Below are positions 53,846 to 62,486 of a DNA stretch of 64,000 nucleotides, in pieces. Origin of the DNA: JBAXEO01 sp963789515 (lineage in GTDB: Bacteria > Actinomycetota > Coriobacteriia > Anaerosomatales > JAAXUF01). Position 1 is the first letter of the stretch. Every line of letters starts with the position of its first letter. Made by a program: the position numbers and the translations under genes. Location: assembly GCA_963789515.1 (NCBI GenBank), contig CAWBKW010000002.1, positions 434,001 through 498,000 on the forward strand. The letters are read 5' to 3'. The notes under the pieces are model-generated. The model was given only the letters and a program-made list of their open reading frames with translations. It did no database searches and was not told where the DNA came from.

Positions 53846-54930
53846 ACGAGCCCCTCCACGAGGACCAGGTGAGACGTTCCCGCAAGGGCGCGACGCCGAC
53901 CAAGGTGCTCGCCTTTGCCGCCGCTGCCCTATGCGCGGCACTCGTCCTGATCGTTCTTGCGGCAGCGTGGATGACCACCCGTGAGAAGGACGGTCGAAAC
54001 GGGTCGGGATCCGCCGTTCAGATCGAGATCAAGCCGGGGAGCAGCACCGCGGAGATCGCACGCAAACTCGCCTCGGCGCGCGTCATCGGCAATGCGGTGA
54101 CCTTTCGCGTGCGTGCGCGCATCCTCGGCGCAGACGATCGGCTCAAGCCCGGGGTCTACGATCTCAGGAGCGGAATGAGGGACGCATCGGTGCTCGAGGC
54201 GCTGAGTGACGGACCGCCGGTGGCGTATGTGACGGTGACCATCCCGGAAGGCTTCGTGATCGACCAGATCGCCGAGCGCTTCGATAAGCAGGCCGGAATC
54301 CCCGAACGGGAGTTCACGGCACTGGCGAAGACGGGAGCGGTGCAGTTCGCCGGAGATCATGCGTACCTGACGGGCGCCTACAAGGGCTCGCTGGAAGGCT
54401 ACCTGTTCCCCAAGACCTATCGGGTCAGGGAGGGCTCATCGGCACGCGAAGTCATCGGGCTCATGCTGGACCAGTTCGACAAGGAGATGGCACGCGTGGA
54501 CACAGACGCTGCGACCGCGCGTGGTCTGAACCTCAACCAGCTCGTCACCCTCGCGTCGATGATCGAACGCGAGAGCAGGATCGACTCCGAGCGGCCCCTG
54601 GTGTCGTCCGTCATCCACAACCGGCTGAAGACGGACTCGTTTCTCAAGATCGATGCGACTATCCAGTACGTCCTCGGGAACAACCGGTTCCGTCTGACCA
54701 ATCAGGACACTCGGATCGATTCGCCTTACAACACGTACACGCGCAAGGGCCTTCCACCGGGACCGATAGCGAACCCGGGACTGAAGTCCCTCCAGGCCGC
54801 TGCCAATCCCGCGGAGACGGAGTTGCTCTACTATGTGCTCACGGGCAAGGATGGCTCGCATACCTTCACCACCAACCTTGCCGATTTCCTTGCGGCGAAG
54901 CGCAAGTCCAAGCGAGTCTTCGGTGAGTGA
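53842..54930 (+). CDS. mltG: Endolytic murein transglycosylase MltG, copy 1
   Basis: A 362-residue YceG-family protein. A short cytoplasmic N-terminus precedes one membrane helix (about 16-42), a LysM-like domain (IEIKPGSSTAEIARKLASARV), and the catalytic domain with SLEGYLFPKTYRVREGSS, LASMIERESRIDSERP (catalytic Glu in IERES) and PYNTYTRKGLPPGPIANPG. MltG cleaves nascent glycan strands and helps set their length. It overlaps ruvX by four bases. A second, diverged copy follows 57 bases downstream, which is unusual. Confidence 0.94.
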   Translation: MNEPLHEDQVRRSRKGATPTKVLAFAAAALCAALVLIVLAAAWMTTREKDGRNGSGSAVQIEIKPGSSTAEIARKLASARVIGNAVTFRVRARILGADDRLKPGVYDLRSGMRDASVLEALSDGPPVAYVTVTIPEGFVIDQIAERFDKQAGIPEREFTALAKTGAVQFAGDHAYLTGAYKGSLEGYLFPKTYRVREGSSAREVIGLMLDQFDKEMARVDTDAATARGLNLNQLVTLASMIERESRIDSERPLVSSVIHNRLKTDSFLKIDATIQYVLGNNRFRLTNQDTRIDSPYNTYTRKGLPPGPIANPGLKSLQAAANPAETELLYYVLTGKDGSHTFTTNLADFLAAKRKSKRVFGE

Positions 54931-54987
54931 CTCCACGACGTGGCGCCCGCTTGACACCTCGATGACCCTGATTCCGGGAGTGTGCCG

Positions 54988-56076
54988 ATGAGCGAAGCAC
55001 CGACGTTGCCCGACCGATCGGCAGTCAAGCGGCGGCGCAGTCCCTGGCGCATCGTCGGCGCGGTGATCGGACTCCTACTCATCTTGGTTCTGGTGGGCGG
55101 GATCGTCGGGTGGTGGATGCTCCTGCGGGCCGAGAACCCGGTCGCCGCGGGGGCTCCCGTCAAGATCGAAGTCAAGAAGGGGTCCAGCGCGGCAGACATC
55201 GCCGAACAGCTTGCTGCGAAAGGCGTGGTCCCGAACGCCCTGATGTTCCGCCTGCGTGCCCGCGACTCAGAGCTGTCGGGCAAGTTCAAGCCGGGCTCGT
55301 ACGTCCTTGCCACCGGCATGCCCTACGATCTCGTCTTCCAGAAGCTCACCTCTGGGCCCGAGGTCGTGTACTTCGATGTCACCATACCGGAGGGCTACAC
55401 CGCGACACGCGTTGCAGCACGCATCTCCAAAGCGACCGGGATACCTCTCGATGAGCTGACCTATCTCGTCACCAAGGGAGCCCCGGAGTTCGCGGCGCAA
55501 CACCCGTACCTTGTCGGAGCCGAGGGCGGTTCGCTGGAGGGCTTCCTCTTCCCCAAGACGTATCGGATCAAGGAGGGCGCCTCGGCCAGGTCGGTCGTCG
55601 AGCAGATGCTCGATCAGTTCGATGCCGAGATCGCCAAGGTCGACCTGTCCTACGCCAAGTCGAAGAACCTCACGATCACGGATGTTGTGATCATCGCATC
55701 GATCCTGGAGCGCGAGACGCAACTCAGCAAGGAGTACCCGCTGGTCGCCTCGGTCATCTACAACCGGCTTCGGACCAAGAAGCGACTCGAGTTGGACGCG
55801 ACGGTGCTCTACACCCTGCCCGACGGCACCAAGGTCATCAAGAAGACCGACCTTGATCGGGTGACCCCCTACAACACCTACCGCCGCGGCGGCCTCCCGG
55901 CCGGGCCGATCTCCAACCCGGGGCTCAAGGCGCTTGATGCGGCCGCGAACCCTGCCCAGACGGACTACCTGTTCTACGTGCTGACCAGCAAAGACGGGTC
56001 GCAGACGTTCACCACGAACTACGCCGACCATCTCAAGGCCGTGGCTAAGTACCGGAAGGTCTTCGGCATCAAGTAA
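54988..56076 (+). CDS. mltG: Endolytic murein transglycosylase MltG, copy 2
   Basis: A 362-residue paralogue of the preceding gene with the same layout. The membrane helix is at about 24-48 (IVGAVIGLLLILVLVGGIVGWWML), the LysM-like segment is IEVKKGSSAADIAEQLAAKGV, and the catalytic region has SLEGFLFPKTYRIKEGAS, IASILERETQLSKEYP and PYNTYRRGGLPAGPISNPG. The catalytic Glu is kept. By eye about half the residues match copy 1. The ATG at 54988 has GGGAG seven bases upstream; a GTG at 54982 is possible. Confidence 0.94.
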   Translation: MSEAPTLPDRSAVKRRRSPWRIVGAVIGLLLILVLVGGIVGWWMLLRAENPVAAGAPVKIEVKKGSSAADIAEQLAAKGVVPNALMFRLRARDSELSGKFKPGSYVLATGMPYDLVFQKLTSGPEVVYFDVTIPEGYTATRVAARISKATGIPLDELTYLVTKGAPEFAAQHPYLVGAEGGSLEGFLFPKTYRIKEGASARSVVEQMLDQFDAEIAKVDLSYAKSKNLTITDVVIIASILERETQLSKEYPLVASVIYNRLRTKKRLELDATVLYTLPDGTKVIKKTDLDRVTPYNTYRRGGLPAGPISNPGLKALDAAANPAQTDYLFYVLTSKDGSQTFTTNYADHLKAVAKYRKVFGIK

Positions 56077-56173
56077 CCCCGATCGGTACAGAACCTCCGC
56101 AGGGATTCCGATACTGGGAGAATGCGCGTCCAGACCAGAAATCGACGGTGGTCCACGTCTCGACCGGAGCAGG

Positions 56174-57205
56174 GTGAGAGTGAGCGAGTCAGTGACAGTA
56201 GTGGCCGTGAACGAAGGCAAGACGAGTGCTGTGGCGGACGGTCCGGCGATCCTCGTCGAACACGCTCGCAAGGACTACGGCCGCGTGGCGGGCGGCCGCC
56301 GAGAGGCCGTTTCTGACGTGTCCATCTCCGTGTCCAGGGGAGCGATCCACGGACTTCTCGGCCCCAACGGAGCCGGCAAGACCACGACGTTGAAGATGCT
56401 GCTGGGCCTTGTGAAGCCGAGCAGCGGCCGATTCGAGGTGCTCGGCGTGCCCGCGCACGCGGCCGGAGCTCGCGCTCGTCTCGGCTTCCTGCCCGAGCAG
56501 CCGTACTTTCCTGCGCAACTCACCGCGGCCGAGGCGATGCGGCTTTACGGCCGTCTCACGGGGCTCAGTCGCGCCGAACTCACCGACCAGACTGCGGAGT
56601 TGCTCGATCGCGTAGGGCTGGATGGCCGGCAGAAGACCATGCTCTCCAAGTTCTCGCGGGGCATGCTGCAGCGTTTGGGACTCGCCCAGGCGCTGCTCGG
56701 TTCGCCGGAGGTGCTCGTGCTCGATGAGCCAGCGTCGGGTCTCGATCCCGTCGGCCAGCGGGACATCAGGAACCTCATGCTCGAACTCAAGGACCAGGGG
56801 GCGACGATCCTGCTCTCGTCGCATCAGCTGTCGGAGGTCGAGACGGTCTCGGACGAGGTCACCATCCTCAATCGCGGGCGGGTCGCGGCCCGAGGACACA
56901 TCGACGATCTACTCAACGTGGCCGACGAGACCTCCATCTCAGCACGGGGGACGGGAGACCTGCCTGCCGGAGTCGCCGAACTGGTGAGAGACGAAGCCGT
57001 ACACGGTGACAGCAGCGTATTCTCCGTCGCAGATGAGCACGTCCGGCGCGTAGTCGATCTGCTCGACGACGGTGGCTGGAAGCTCCTGTCGGTCAGCCCC
57101 AAGCGGGATTCGCTCGAGGACTACTTCGCGAGGCTTCTCGGCGAGTCCGATGAGGACGGCGAGGCGGCAGACAGCGCGAGCTCGGTCGAGGGTGATCGCC
57201 GGTGA
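56174..57205 (+). CDS. ABC transporter ATP-binding protein
   Basis: A 343-residue ATPase. Walker A is LLGPNGAGKTTTLKML, the ABC signature is FSRGMLQRLGLAQ, Walker B is EVLVLDEPASGLDP, and the H-loop is LSSHQLSEVE. After residue 240 a regulatory extension includes RGRVAARGHIDDL and a C-terminal acidic tail. This type drives export or membrane-remodelling complexes of the CcmA/NatA group. The following permease overlaps by four bases, giving the transporter pair. The start is a GTG at 56174; GTG 56180 is an alternative. Confidence 0.93.
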   Translation: MRVSESVTVVAVNEGKTSAVADGPAILVEHARKDYGRVAGGRREAVSDVSISVSRGAIHGLLGPNGAGKTTTLKMLLGLVKPSSGRFEVLGVPAHAAGARARLGFLPEQPYFPAQLTAAEAMRLYGRLTGLSRAELTDQTAELLDRVGLDGRQKTMLSKFSRGMLQRLGLAQALLGSPEVLVLDEPASGLDPVGQRDIRNLMLELKDQGATILLSSHQLSEVETVSDEVTILNRGRVAARGHIDDLLNVADETSISARGTGDLPAGVAELVRDEAVHGDSSVFSVADEHVRRVVDLLDDGGWKLLSVSPKRDSLEDYFARLLGESDEDGEAADSASSVEGDRR

Positions 57206-57942
57206 ACAAGCTGTTCGCAATCGCCGCAGCGGTCGTGGCCGACGCGATCCGTCGCAAGGTCGTCTGGGTGGTGCTGGTGTTCGCGGTGTTCCTGGGACTC
57301 TCGATTCCCGCGCTGCCGAGCTACGGCGTCGGAGTCGCGGCATCGGTCTTTCGGGAAGTGGCCATAGCCCTGACGTACGTTGCGGCGCTCGTCGTGGCAC
57401 TGGCGCTGTCGGCGACCCGGATTCCCATGGAAGTCGAGCGCCGAACCGTCTTCAACGTCATCTCCCGGGATGTGCGTCGCTGGCAGTACGTCGCTGGCAG
57501 CTGGCTCGGCATGTTCGTGGTGCTGGGAGGGGTCATCGCGCTGTGCTCGGCGGCCACCATCGCCATCGGCTACTTCACGATTCCCGGTGGCGAGATCATG
57601 TGGCGCCTGCTCGAGGCGGCCTTTGCGGTCTGGCTCGAGGTCGGCGTCATCATGGCGTTCGCGGTTCTGTTGTCCTGTCGGTTCGGCGCGATCACGGCAG
57701 TCGTCGGCGCACTTGCGTTCACCTTCATCGGCCATGCCGCCGTGTCGCTTCTGAACCTGCCCGAGGGCGCGCGGGCGCCTTGGTACTTCCCCTCCCTCGA
57801 CGTGTTCAACGTGATCAACCCGGTCGCTCTGGGCACCGGCTATGGGTCGGTGTATGCGCTCTCGATGGCGATCGTGTTCGGTGCCTGGGTGACGCTCCTG
57901 CTGCTGGGGGCGTCCGTGCTGTTCGCGAGTCGTGACCTATGA
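57202..57942 (+). CDS. ABC transporter permease
   Basis: A 246-residue integral membrane protein of ABC-2 type with about six hydrophobic helices. The N-terminus KLFAIAAAVVADAIRRKVVWVVLVF resembles NosY-like permeases, with RIPMEVERRTVFNVISRDVRRWQYVAGSW after the second helix. It pairs with the ATPase upstream. Substrate unknown. Its stop overlaps the next ATG (ATGA), so the TPR-like protein is likely made with it. Confidence 0.88.
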   Translation: MNKLFAIAAAVVADAIRRKVVWVVLVFAVFLGLSIPALPSYGVGVAASVFREVAIALTYVAALVVALALSATRIPMEVERRTVFNVISRDVRRWQYVAGSWLGMFVVLGGVIALCSAATIAIGYFTIPGGEIMWRLLEAAFAVWLEVGVIMAFAVLLSCRFGAITAVVGALAFTFIGHAAVSLLNLPEGARAPWYFPSLDVFNVINPVALGTGYGSVYALSMAIVFGAWVTLLLLGASVLFASRDL

Positions 57943-58604
57943 GTTCCGGCGCGACAAGGGCGCTCGGCATGGCGGTGGTGGCGTTTGTGCTTCTGGTCGC
58001 CATCATGGGAGCTCAGGCGCTCGCCGGGTTCTCCGCTCCGCAGGGAGCCACGGCCTCGACGGGAGCCACGCTCGGCCGGACGGGCTTCGAGTACCTGGGC
58101 GGTCTGCGCAAGTTCGCGGCCGCCGCACTCTGGAATCGGCTTGAGCCGCAGTTCCACGAGTACGGCAACGGCAAATCGATAGACCAGAGACTCGAGTTCC
58201 TGCCCACGATGCGGCTCGTGCAGATGCTGGATCCTCAGTTCGAACAGGCCTACTACGTTTCGGCCTTCATACTCTCCAGAATCGACCGCATGCCCCAAGC
58301 GCTCGAGATCGCACGAGAGGGCATCGAGAAGAATCCGAAGTCGGGGTTGATGCGCGCCAACTATGCGCAGATCCTGCTCATCCAGGACGAGGAGAAGAAC
58401 CTACCCGAGGCTCTCAGGCAGGCCAAGGCCGGCACGACTCCGGGTACGAAATGGGCGAACTCCGACGACCAGTTCGAGGGGTACGGGATCTTCCGTACCG
58501 TATTCAAGCTCGCAGGCGACCAGGAGGCCGCCCAGAAGATGACCGAGGTTCAGAAGAGCCTCTCGGTTCACGGCGGGGGAGTTGGTGTCGAGCGCGATGA
58601 GTGA
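57939..58604 (+). CDS. Membrane-anchored TPR-like protein
   Basis: A 221-residue protein with one N-terminal helix (MAVVAFVLLVAIMGAQALAGF) and an extracytoplasmic domain with two to three TPR-like helical repeats (FEQAYYVSAFILSRIDRMPQALEIAREGIEKNPKSGLMRANYAQILLIQ). It overlaps the ABC permease and may be an accessory subunit. I do not recognise a named family. yqeG follows. Confidence 0.7.
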   Translation: MSSGATRALGMAVVAFVLLVAIMGAQALAGFSAPQGATASTGATLGRTGFEYLGGLRKFAAAALWNRLEPQFHEYGNGKSIDQRLEFLPTMRLVQMLDPQFEQAYYVSAFILSRIDRMPQALEIAREGIEKNPKSGLMRANYAQILLIQDEEKNLPEALRQAKAGTTPGTKWANSDDQFEGYGIFRTVFKLAGDQEAAQKMTEVQKSLSVHGGGVGVERDE

Positions 58605-58636
58605 GCACCCGATCCCGCCGAGACAAGGATAGCTAC

Positions 58637-59125
58637 ATGCTTTCACCTGACTACTATGTCCGCAGCGTGAGTGACATCGACCTGGAAGCCCTGCGCGTTC
58701 GCGGGATCGACACGCTGCTCGTGGACCTGGACAACACGTTGCTCCCGCGCAACGGGGATCCCGTGCCAGACACCGCACGGGCGTGGGTCGAATCCCTGCC
58801 CGCCGAGGGCTTCAAGGTGTGTCTCGTTTCGAACAGCTGGCATGCGCGTGTCATGTTGAACGCCAGGCAGCTGGGAATCCCGGTGGTGGCCAAAGGTCTC
58901 AAGCCGCTGCCCTTCGGCTTTCTGCGTGCGCTTCGGATGCTCGGCTCCAAACGCGGCAACGCCGCCGCCGTGGGCGACCAGATGTTCACCGATGTGGTGG
59001 GCGGGAACATGTTGGGCCTCGTGAGCATCATGGTCTCGCCGCTGTCCACGAACGACCCACCACACACACTGGTGTTGCGACACCTTGAGGGCGTCGTGCT
59101 GGCTGGTCGGCAGCCGCTGCCGTAG
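58637..59125 (+). CDS. yqeG: YqeG-family HAD IIIA phosphatase
   Basis: A 162-residue HAD-superfamily protein. Motif 1 is LLVDLDNTLLPRNG with the nucleophilic Asp, motif 2 is VCLVSNSWHARV, and motif 4 is AAVGDQMFTDVVGGN. The start MLSPDYYVRSVSDIDLEAL matches the usual YqeG N-terminus; AAGGA lies seven bases upstream of ATG 58637, so the in-frame GTG at 58601 is less likely. YqeG relatives include phosphatidylglycerophosphate phosphatases. aroE follows, as in the Firmicute yqeG-yqeH-aroE order but without yqeH. Confidence 0.92.
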   Translation: MLSPDYYVRSVSDIDLEALRVRGIDTLLVDLDNTLLPRNGDPVPDTARAWVESLPAEGFKVCLVSNSWHARVMLNARQLGIPVVAKGLKPLPFGFLRALRMLGSKRGNAAAVGDQMFTDVVGGNMLGLVSIMVSPLSTNDPPHTLVLRHLEGVVLAGRQPLP

Positions 59126-59164
59126 ACTCGCCTACAAGACGATGAGCTGGAGGCATGCACCCGC

Positions 59165-60064
59165 ATGGCCCGCATCAACGGAACCACCAAGCTCGCCGGA
59201 GTGATCGGATGGCCCCTGGGCCACTCGCTCTCACCCGTCATGCACAACGCCGTCTATGAGGCGCTCGGCCTCGATTGGGTGTACGTCCCGCTGGAGGTAT
59301 CCGATGAGGTCGGCCTCAGGCGCCTGGTGGCCGCCATCCGTTCGCTTCCGTTCGTCGGTTTCAGCGTGACCATGCCGTTCAAGGCCGCGGTTCTCGACCT
59401 CTGCGATGAAGTCGCCGCGGCGGCCCGCATAGCGGGTGCGGTCAACACCGTCCACTGCATCGACGGCCAGCTCGTGGGCTACAACACCGATGGCCGGGGG
59501 TTGCTTGAGGCGCTCGAGCGCGACGCCGGGTTCGATCCGGCCGGCAAGAACGTCGTGATTCTGGGTGCCGGTGGAGCAGCGGCGGGAGCGTTCGTTGCGC
59601 TGATTCTCGCGCGTGCGGCCCAGATCACGTTGGTCAACCGCGATGTCGCCCGGGCGGAAGAGCTCGCCGAGCGCATGAGTTCGCACTCGGCGAACATCCT
59701 CGTGGAGACACTCGGGTACCTGGAGGCCGAGAGCGCTGTTCGAGAAGCCGACCTGGTCATCAACGCGACCTCCGTGGGGATGCAGCCGGGCGATCCGTGC
59801 CCCATCCCGTCGGAGTGGCTCATGCCGACGCAGGTGGTCCTCGACATGGTCTACGGGACCCCGGGGCGTACGGCGTTGGTGGCCAGCGGAGAGGCGGTCG
59901 GTGCCAAGACGCTCGACGGGCTCGGGATGCTCGTGTGCCAGGGAGCGACAGCGGTCGACATCTGGAACGTCGGCTCGCAGGAGCATACTCCCAGAGAGAT
60001 CATGCTCGACGCAGCGCGAGCGGAGATCGAGAAACGGGCCGGCAAGGAGGCGGGCACCGGATGA
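59165..60064 (+). CDS. aroE: Shikimate dehydrogenase
   Basis: A 299-residue AroE. Substrate-binding GWPLGHSLSPVMHNAVYEALGLDWVY is at the N-terminus, the catalytic Lys lies in GFSVTMPFK, the family motif YNTDGRGLLEAL follows, then the NADP-binding VVILGAGGAAAGAF and a C-terminal GLGMLVCQGATAVDIW. It reduces 3-dehydroshikimate in aromatic amino acid synthesis. GGAGG lies 11 bases upstream. The stop overlaps the pilB start by four bases. Confidence 0.96.
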   Translation: MARINGTTKLAGVIGWPLGHSLSPVMHNAVYEALGLDWVYVPLEVSDEVGLRRLVAAIRSLPFVGFSVTMPFKAAVLDLCDEVAAAARIAGAVNTVHCIDGQLVGYNTDGRGLLEALERDAGFDPAGKNVVILGAGGAAAGAFVALILARAAQITLVNRDVARAEELAERMSSHSANILVETLGYLEAESAVREADLVINATSVGMQPGDPCPIPSEWLMPTQVVLDMVYGTPGRTALVASGEAVGAKTLDGLGMLVCQGATAVDIWNVGSQEHTPREIMLDAARAEIEKRAGKEAGTG

Positions 60065-61731
60065 TGCACGCCAACAGCATGCGCCTGGGCAGGCTCCTCG
60101 TGGGCGCCGGCGTCATCAACGACGAGCAACTCGCCGAGGCATCCGCGGTCGCCGACGACCGGCCTCTGCCCCACGTGCTCGACGAACTCGGGTTCGCCAG
60201 CGAGAAGCTCGTGGCGCAGACGGTCGCCGACTCGATGGGACTTTCGTTCGTAGACATCGGCTCGTACGACATCGACCCGAATGCGGCGATCCTCCTGAAG
60301 TCCGACCTCATGCGCCGCTACGTGGTGCTGCCGATCTCCGTCGACGGAGACGAGCTCGTTGTCGCGATGGCGGATCCTGCCAACATCTTCGCGATCGATG
60401 ACGTTCGGATCGTCACGGGCAGAGAGATCCGACCCGTCGTAGCCGCCGAGAGTGAGCTGGTGGCTGCGATCGACAAGTTCAGCGCTTCGCAGACCAACGT
60501 CAACGACATGGTCGGCGACCTGGAGCAGGCCGTCGGGCCGAGCGCCGAGGAAGACGGAGATGAGGCCGGCGAGGACTCGGTCGTCTCGCGCCTGATGAAC
60601 CAGGTCATCACCGAGGCGATCCGGCAAGGCGCCGGTGACATCTACATCGAGCCCGGTGAGTACGAGATGCGCATCCGGTTTCGGATCGACGGCGTGTGCC
60701 AGGTGGTCAGCACGTTCCCGAAGAAGCTTCACCGCCAGGTGATCAGCCGGCTCAAGATCAGCTCGGGGATGGACATTGCGGAGCGGCGCATCCCCCAGGA
60801 TGGGCGTTTCGGGGTCGTCCTGGACGGTAAAGCCGTGGACTTCCGCGTCGCGGTCCTTCCGCTGGTTCACGGCGAGCTCGCGGTCATGAGACTCCTCCGG
60901 CGAGACTCGATCATGATGTCCCTCAAGGACCTCGGCTTCCTTGAGCAGAACCTGAAGAGCCTGCTCGATGCGCTGAGCCTTCCGTACGGGGCGATCCTCG
61001 TCACCGGGCCGACAGGGTCCGGCAAGTCGACGACTCTGTATGCCGCCATCAACGAGACCAACGACCCCAAGACCAATCTGATCACCGTCGAGGACCCGGT
61101 CGAGTACCGTCTTGCCGGGTTGTCACAGGTGCAGGTCCATGAGAAGGCCGGGCTGACCTTCGCGTCGGCGTTGCGCTCGATTCTGCGCCAGGACCCCGAC
61201 AAGGTCATGATCGGTGAGATCCGAGACAAGGAGACGGGCACGATCGCGATCGAGGCCGCGCTCACCGGCCACCTTGTGCTCTCCACACTTCACACCAACG
61301 ACGCTCCCTCCGCCATAACCCGACTCACGGAGATGGGGATAGAGCCGTTCCTCTCGGCCTCAGCCGTGACGCTGGTGATGGCGCAACGCCTCGCACGACG
61401 TCTCTGTCCCGACTGCAAAGAGGCCTATACGCCCGAGGAGCAGGTACTCTCGCGTATGGGATTCCCATTCGAGCCGGGGCACCCGCCGCAGCTGTTCCGT
61501 GCGCGCGGGTGCAAGAAGTGCGGGGGCATCGGATACAAGGGCCGGATGGGCGTGCACGAGGTCATGACCATGTCGGAGACACTCGAGCGGCTAACGGTCG
61601 AGAACGCTTCAGCCGATGAGATTAAGCGAACGGCCATCGCGGAAGGCATGCTCACGCTCCGGGATGATGGGTTCGCCAAGGTCAAGCTCGGACAGACATC
61701 GATCGAGGAGATTCTCCGCGTGGTTGTGTAG
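60061..61731 (+). CDS. pilB: Type IV pilus / type II secretion assembly ATPase
   Basis: A 556-residue GspE/PilB-family ATPase. The N-terminal MshEN-type domain reads LGRLLVGAGVINDEQLAEA. The core has Walker A ILVTGPTGSGKSTTLYAA, the Asp box VEDPVEYRL, Walker B DKVMIGEIRDKETGTIA and a His box LSTLHTNDAPSAI. The zinc tetracysteine CPDC...CKKC is near residue 470-510. It powers pilin polymerisation at the inner membrane. The arrangement with the roadblock and DUF4388 genes downstream is suggestive of a surface motility or pilus module; no pilin gene is in the window. Confidence 0.95.
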   Translation: MMHANSMRLGRLLVGAGVINDEQLAEASAVADDRPLPHVLDELGFASEKLVAQTVADSMGLSFVDIGSYDIDPNAAILLKSDLMRRYVVLPISVDGDELVVAMADPANIFAIDDVRIVTGREIRPVVAAESELVAAIDKFSASQTNVNDMVGDLEQAVGPSAEEDGDEAGEDSVVSRLMNQVITEAIRQGAGDIYIEPGEYEMRIRFRIDGVCQVVSTFPKKLHRQVISRLKISSGMDIAERRIPQDGRFGVVLDGKAVDFRVAVLPLVHGELAVMRLLRRDSIMMSLKDLGFLEQNLKSLLDALSLPYGAILVTGPTGSGKSTTLYAAINETNDPKTNLITVEDPVEYRLAGLSQVQVHEKAGLTFASALRSILRQDPDKVMIGEIRDKETGTIAIEAALTGHLVLSTLHTNDAPSAITRLTEMGIEPFLSASAVTLVMAQRLARRLCPDCKEAYTPEEQVLSRMGFPFEPGHPPQLFRARGCKKCGGIGYKGRMGVHEVMTMSETLERLTVENASADEIKRTAIAEGMLTLRDDGFAKVKLGQTSIEEILRVVV

Positions 61732-61894
61732 ATCACTCGCTTCTTGAAGGCGGTTTGAGCGCATCGCCGCAGGTCTGTTGTACGGGTCTACCCTTCGTGA
61801 GAGTATGGAATCTCTCGTCGGTAGCGGCTCGGCCTGCTCGGCTTTGCGCCTGATGAGTAGAGGTCACGACAGGTCTTTCGGAGGTGTTCCGGCA

Positions 61895-62437
61895 ATGAGT
61901 GACAACGCGTTCGGCGGCTTCTTCATCGGCGATGCCGACGAGGACATTCCGGCGCAGGGGCAGGGCGTGATCTCGGTCCCGCTCGTCGTCCCCGAACCGG
62001 TGCCCAGTGCCCCGCCCGCACCGGCCCAGTCCCAATCGAGGACGTCACCCACCATCGGCACACCGCGCACCACGCGCGAGCAGCGGTTGGTGCTGACGCT
62101 CGATCGGCTGATGGAGGAGAACCCGGAGGTCGAAGCCGCCGCGTTGGTTTCGCTGGATGGCTTCACGATGGCGTCGGCCCTGCCCGAAGGCATGCAAGAG
62201 GATCGTGTGGGTGCGATGTCCGCCGCCATCCTGGGATTGGGCGAGCGGGCGGCGACCGAGCTGGGCCGAGGCCATCTGTCCCAGGTCTTCATCGAGGGCG
62301 AGAGCGGGTACGTCATGCTCATCGCAGCCGGGGACCGCGCCGTTCTCACCTGTTTGGCCGGCAAGCAGGCCAAGCTCGGGCTCGTGCTCTATGACATGCG
62401 CGAGGCCGCCGACAGCATCGCCGAGATCCTCGGCTAG
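61895..62437 (+). CDS. Roadblock/LC7-domain protein (MglB-like)
   Basis: A 180-residue protein. The first 70 residues are Pro/Ala-rich and probably disordered (VPEPVPSAPPAPAQSQSR). The roadblock domain follows, LDRLMEENPEVEAAALVSLDGFTMASALPEGMQEDRVGAMSAAILGLGERAATELGRG..., ending QAKLGLVLYDMREAADSIAEIL. MglB proteins are GAPs for the MglA GTPase that sets polarity. No mglA is in view. The ATG at 61895 has GGAGG ten bases upstream. It lies between pilB and a DUF4388 gene. Confidence 0.9.
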   Translation: MSDNAFGGFFIGDADEDIPAQGQGVISVPLVVPEPVPSAPPAPAQSQSRTSPTIGTPRTTREQRLVLTLDRLMEENPEVEAAALVSLDGFTMASALPEGMQEDRVGAMSAAILGLGERAATELGRGHLSQVFIEGESGYVMLIAAGDRAVLTCLAGKQAKLGLVLYDMREAADSIAEILG

Positions 62438-62486
62438 TCGGGGTCTGGCGATCGATACGCGGATCGGTTACGAGACGAGCGCTTAG

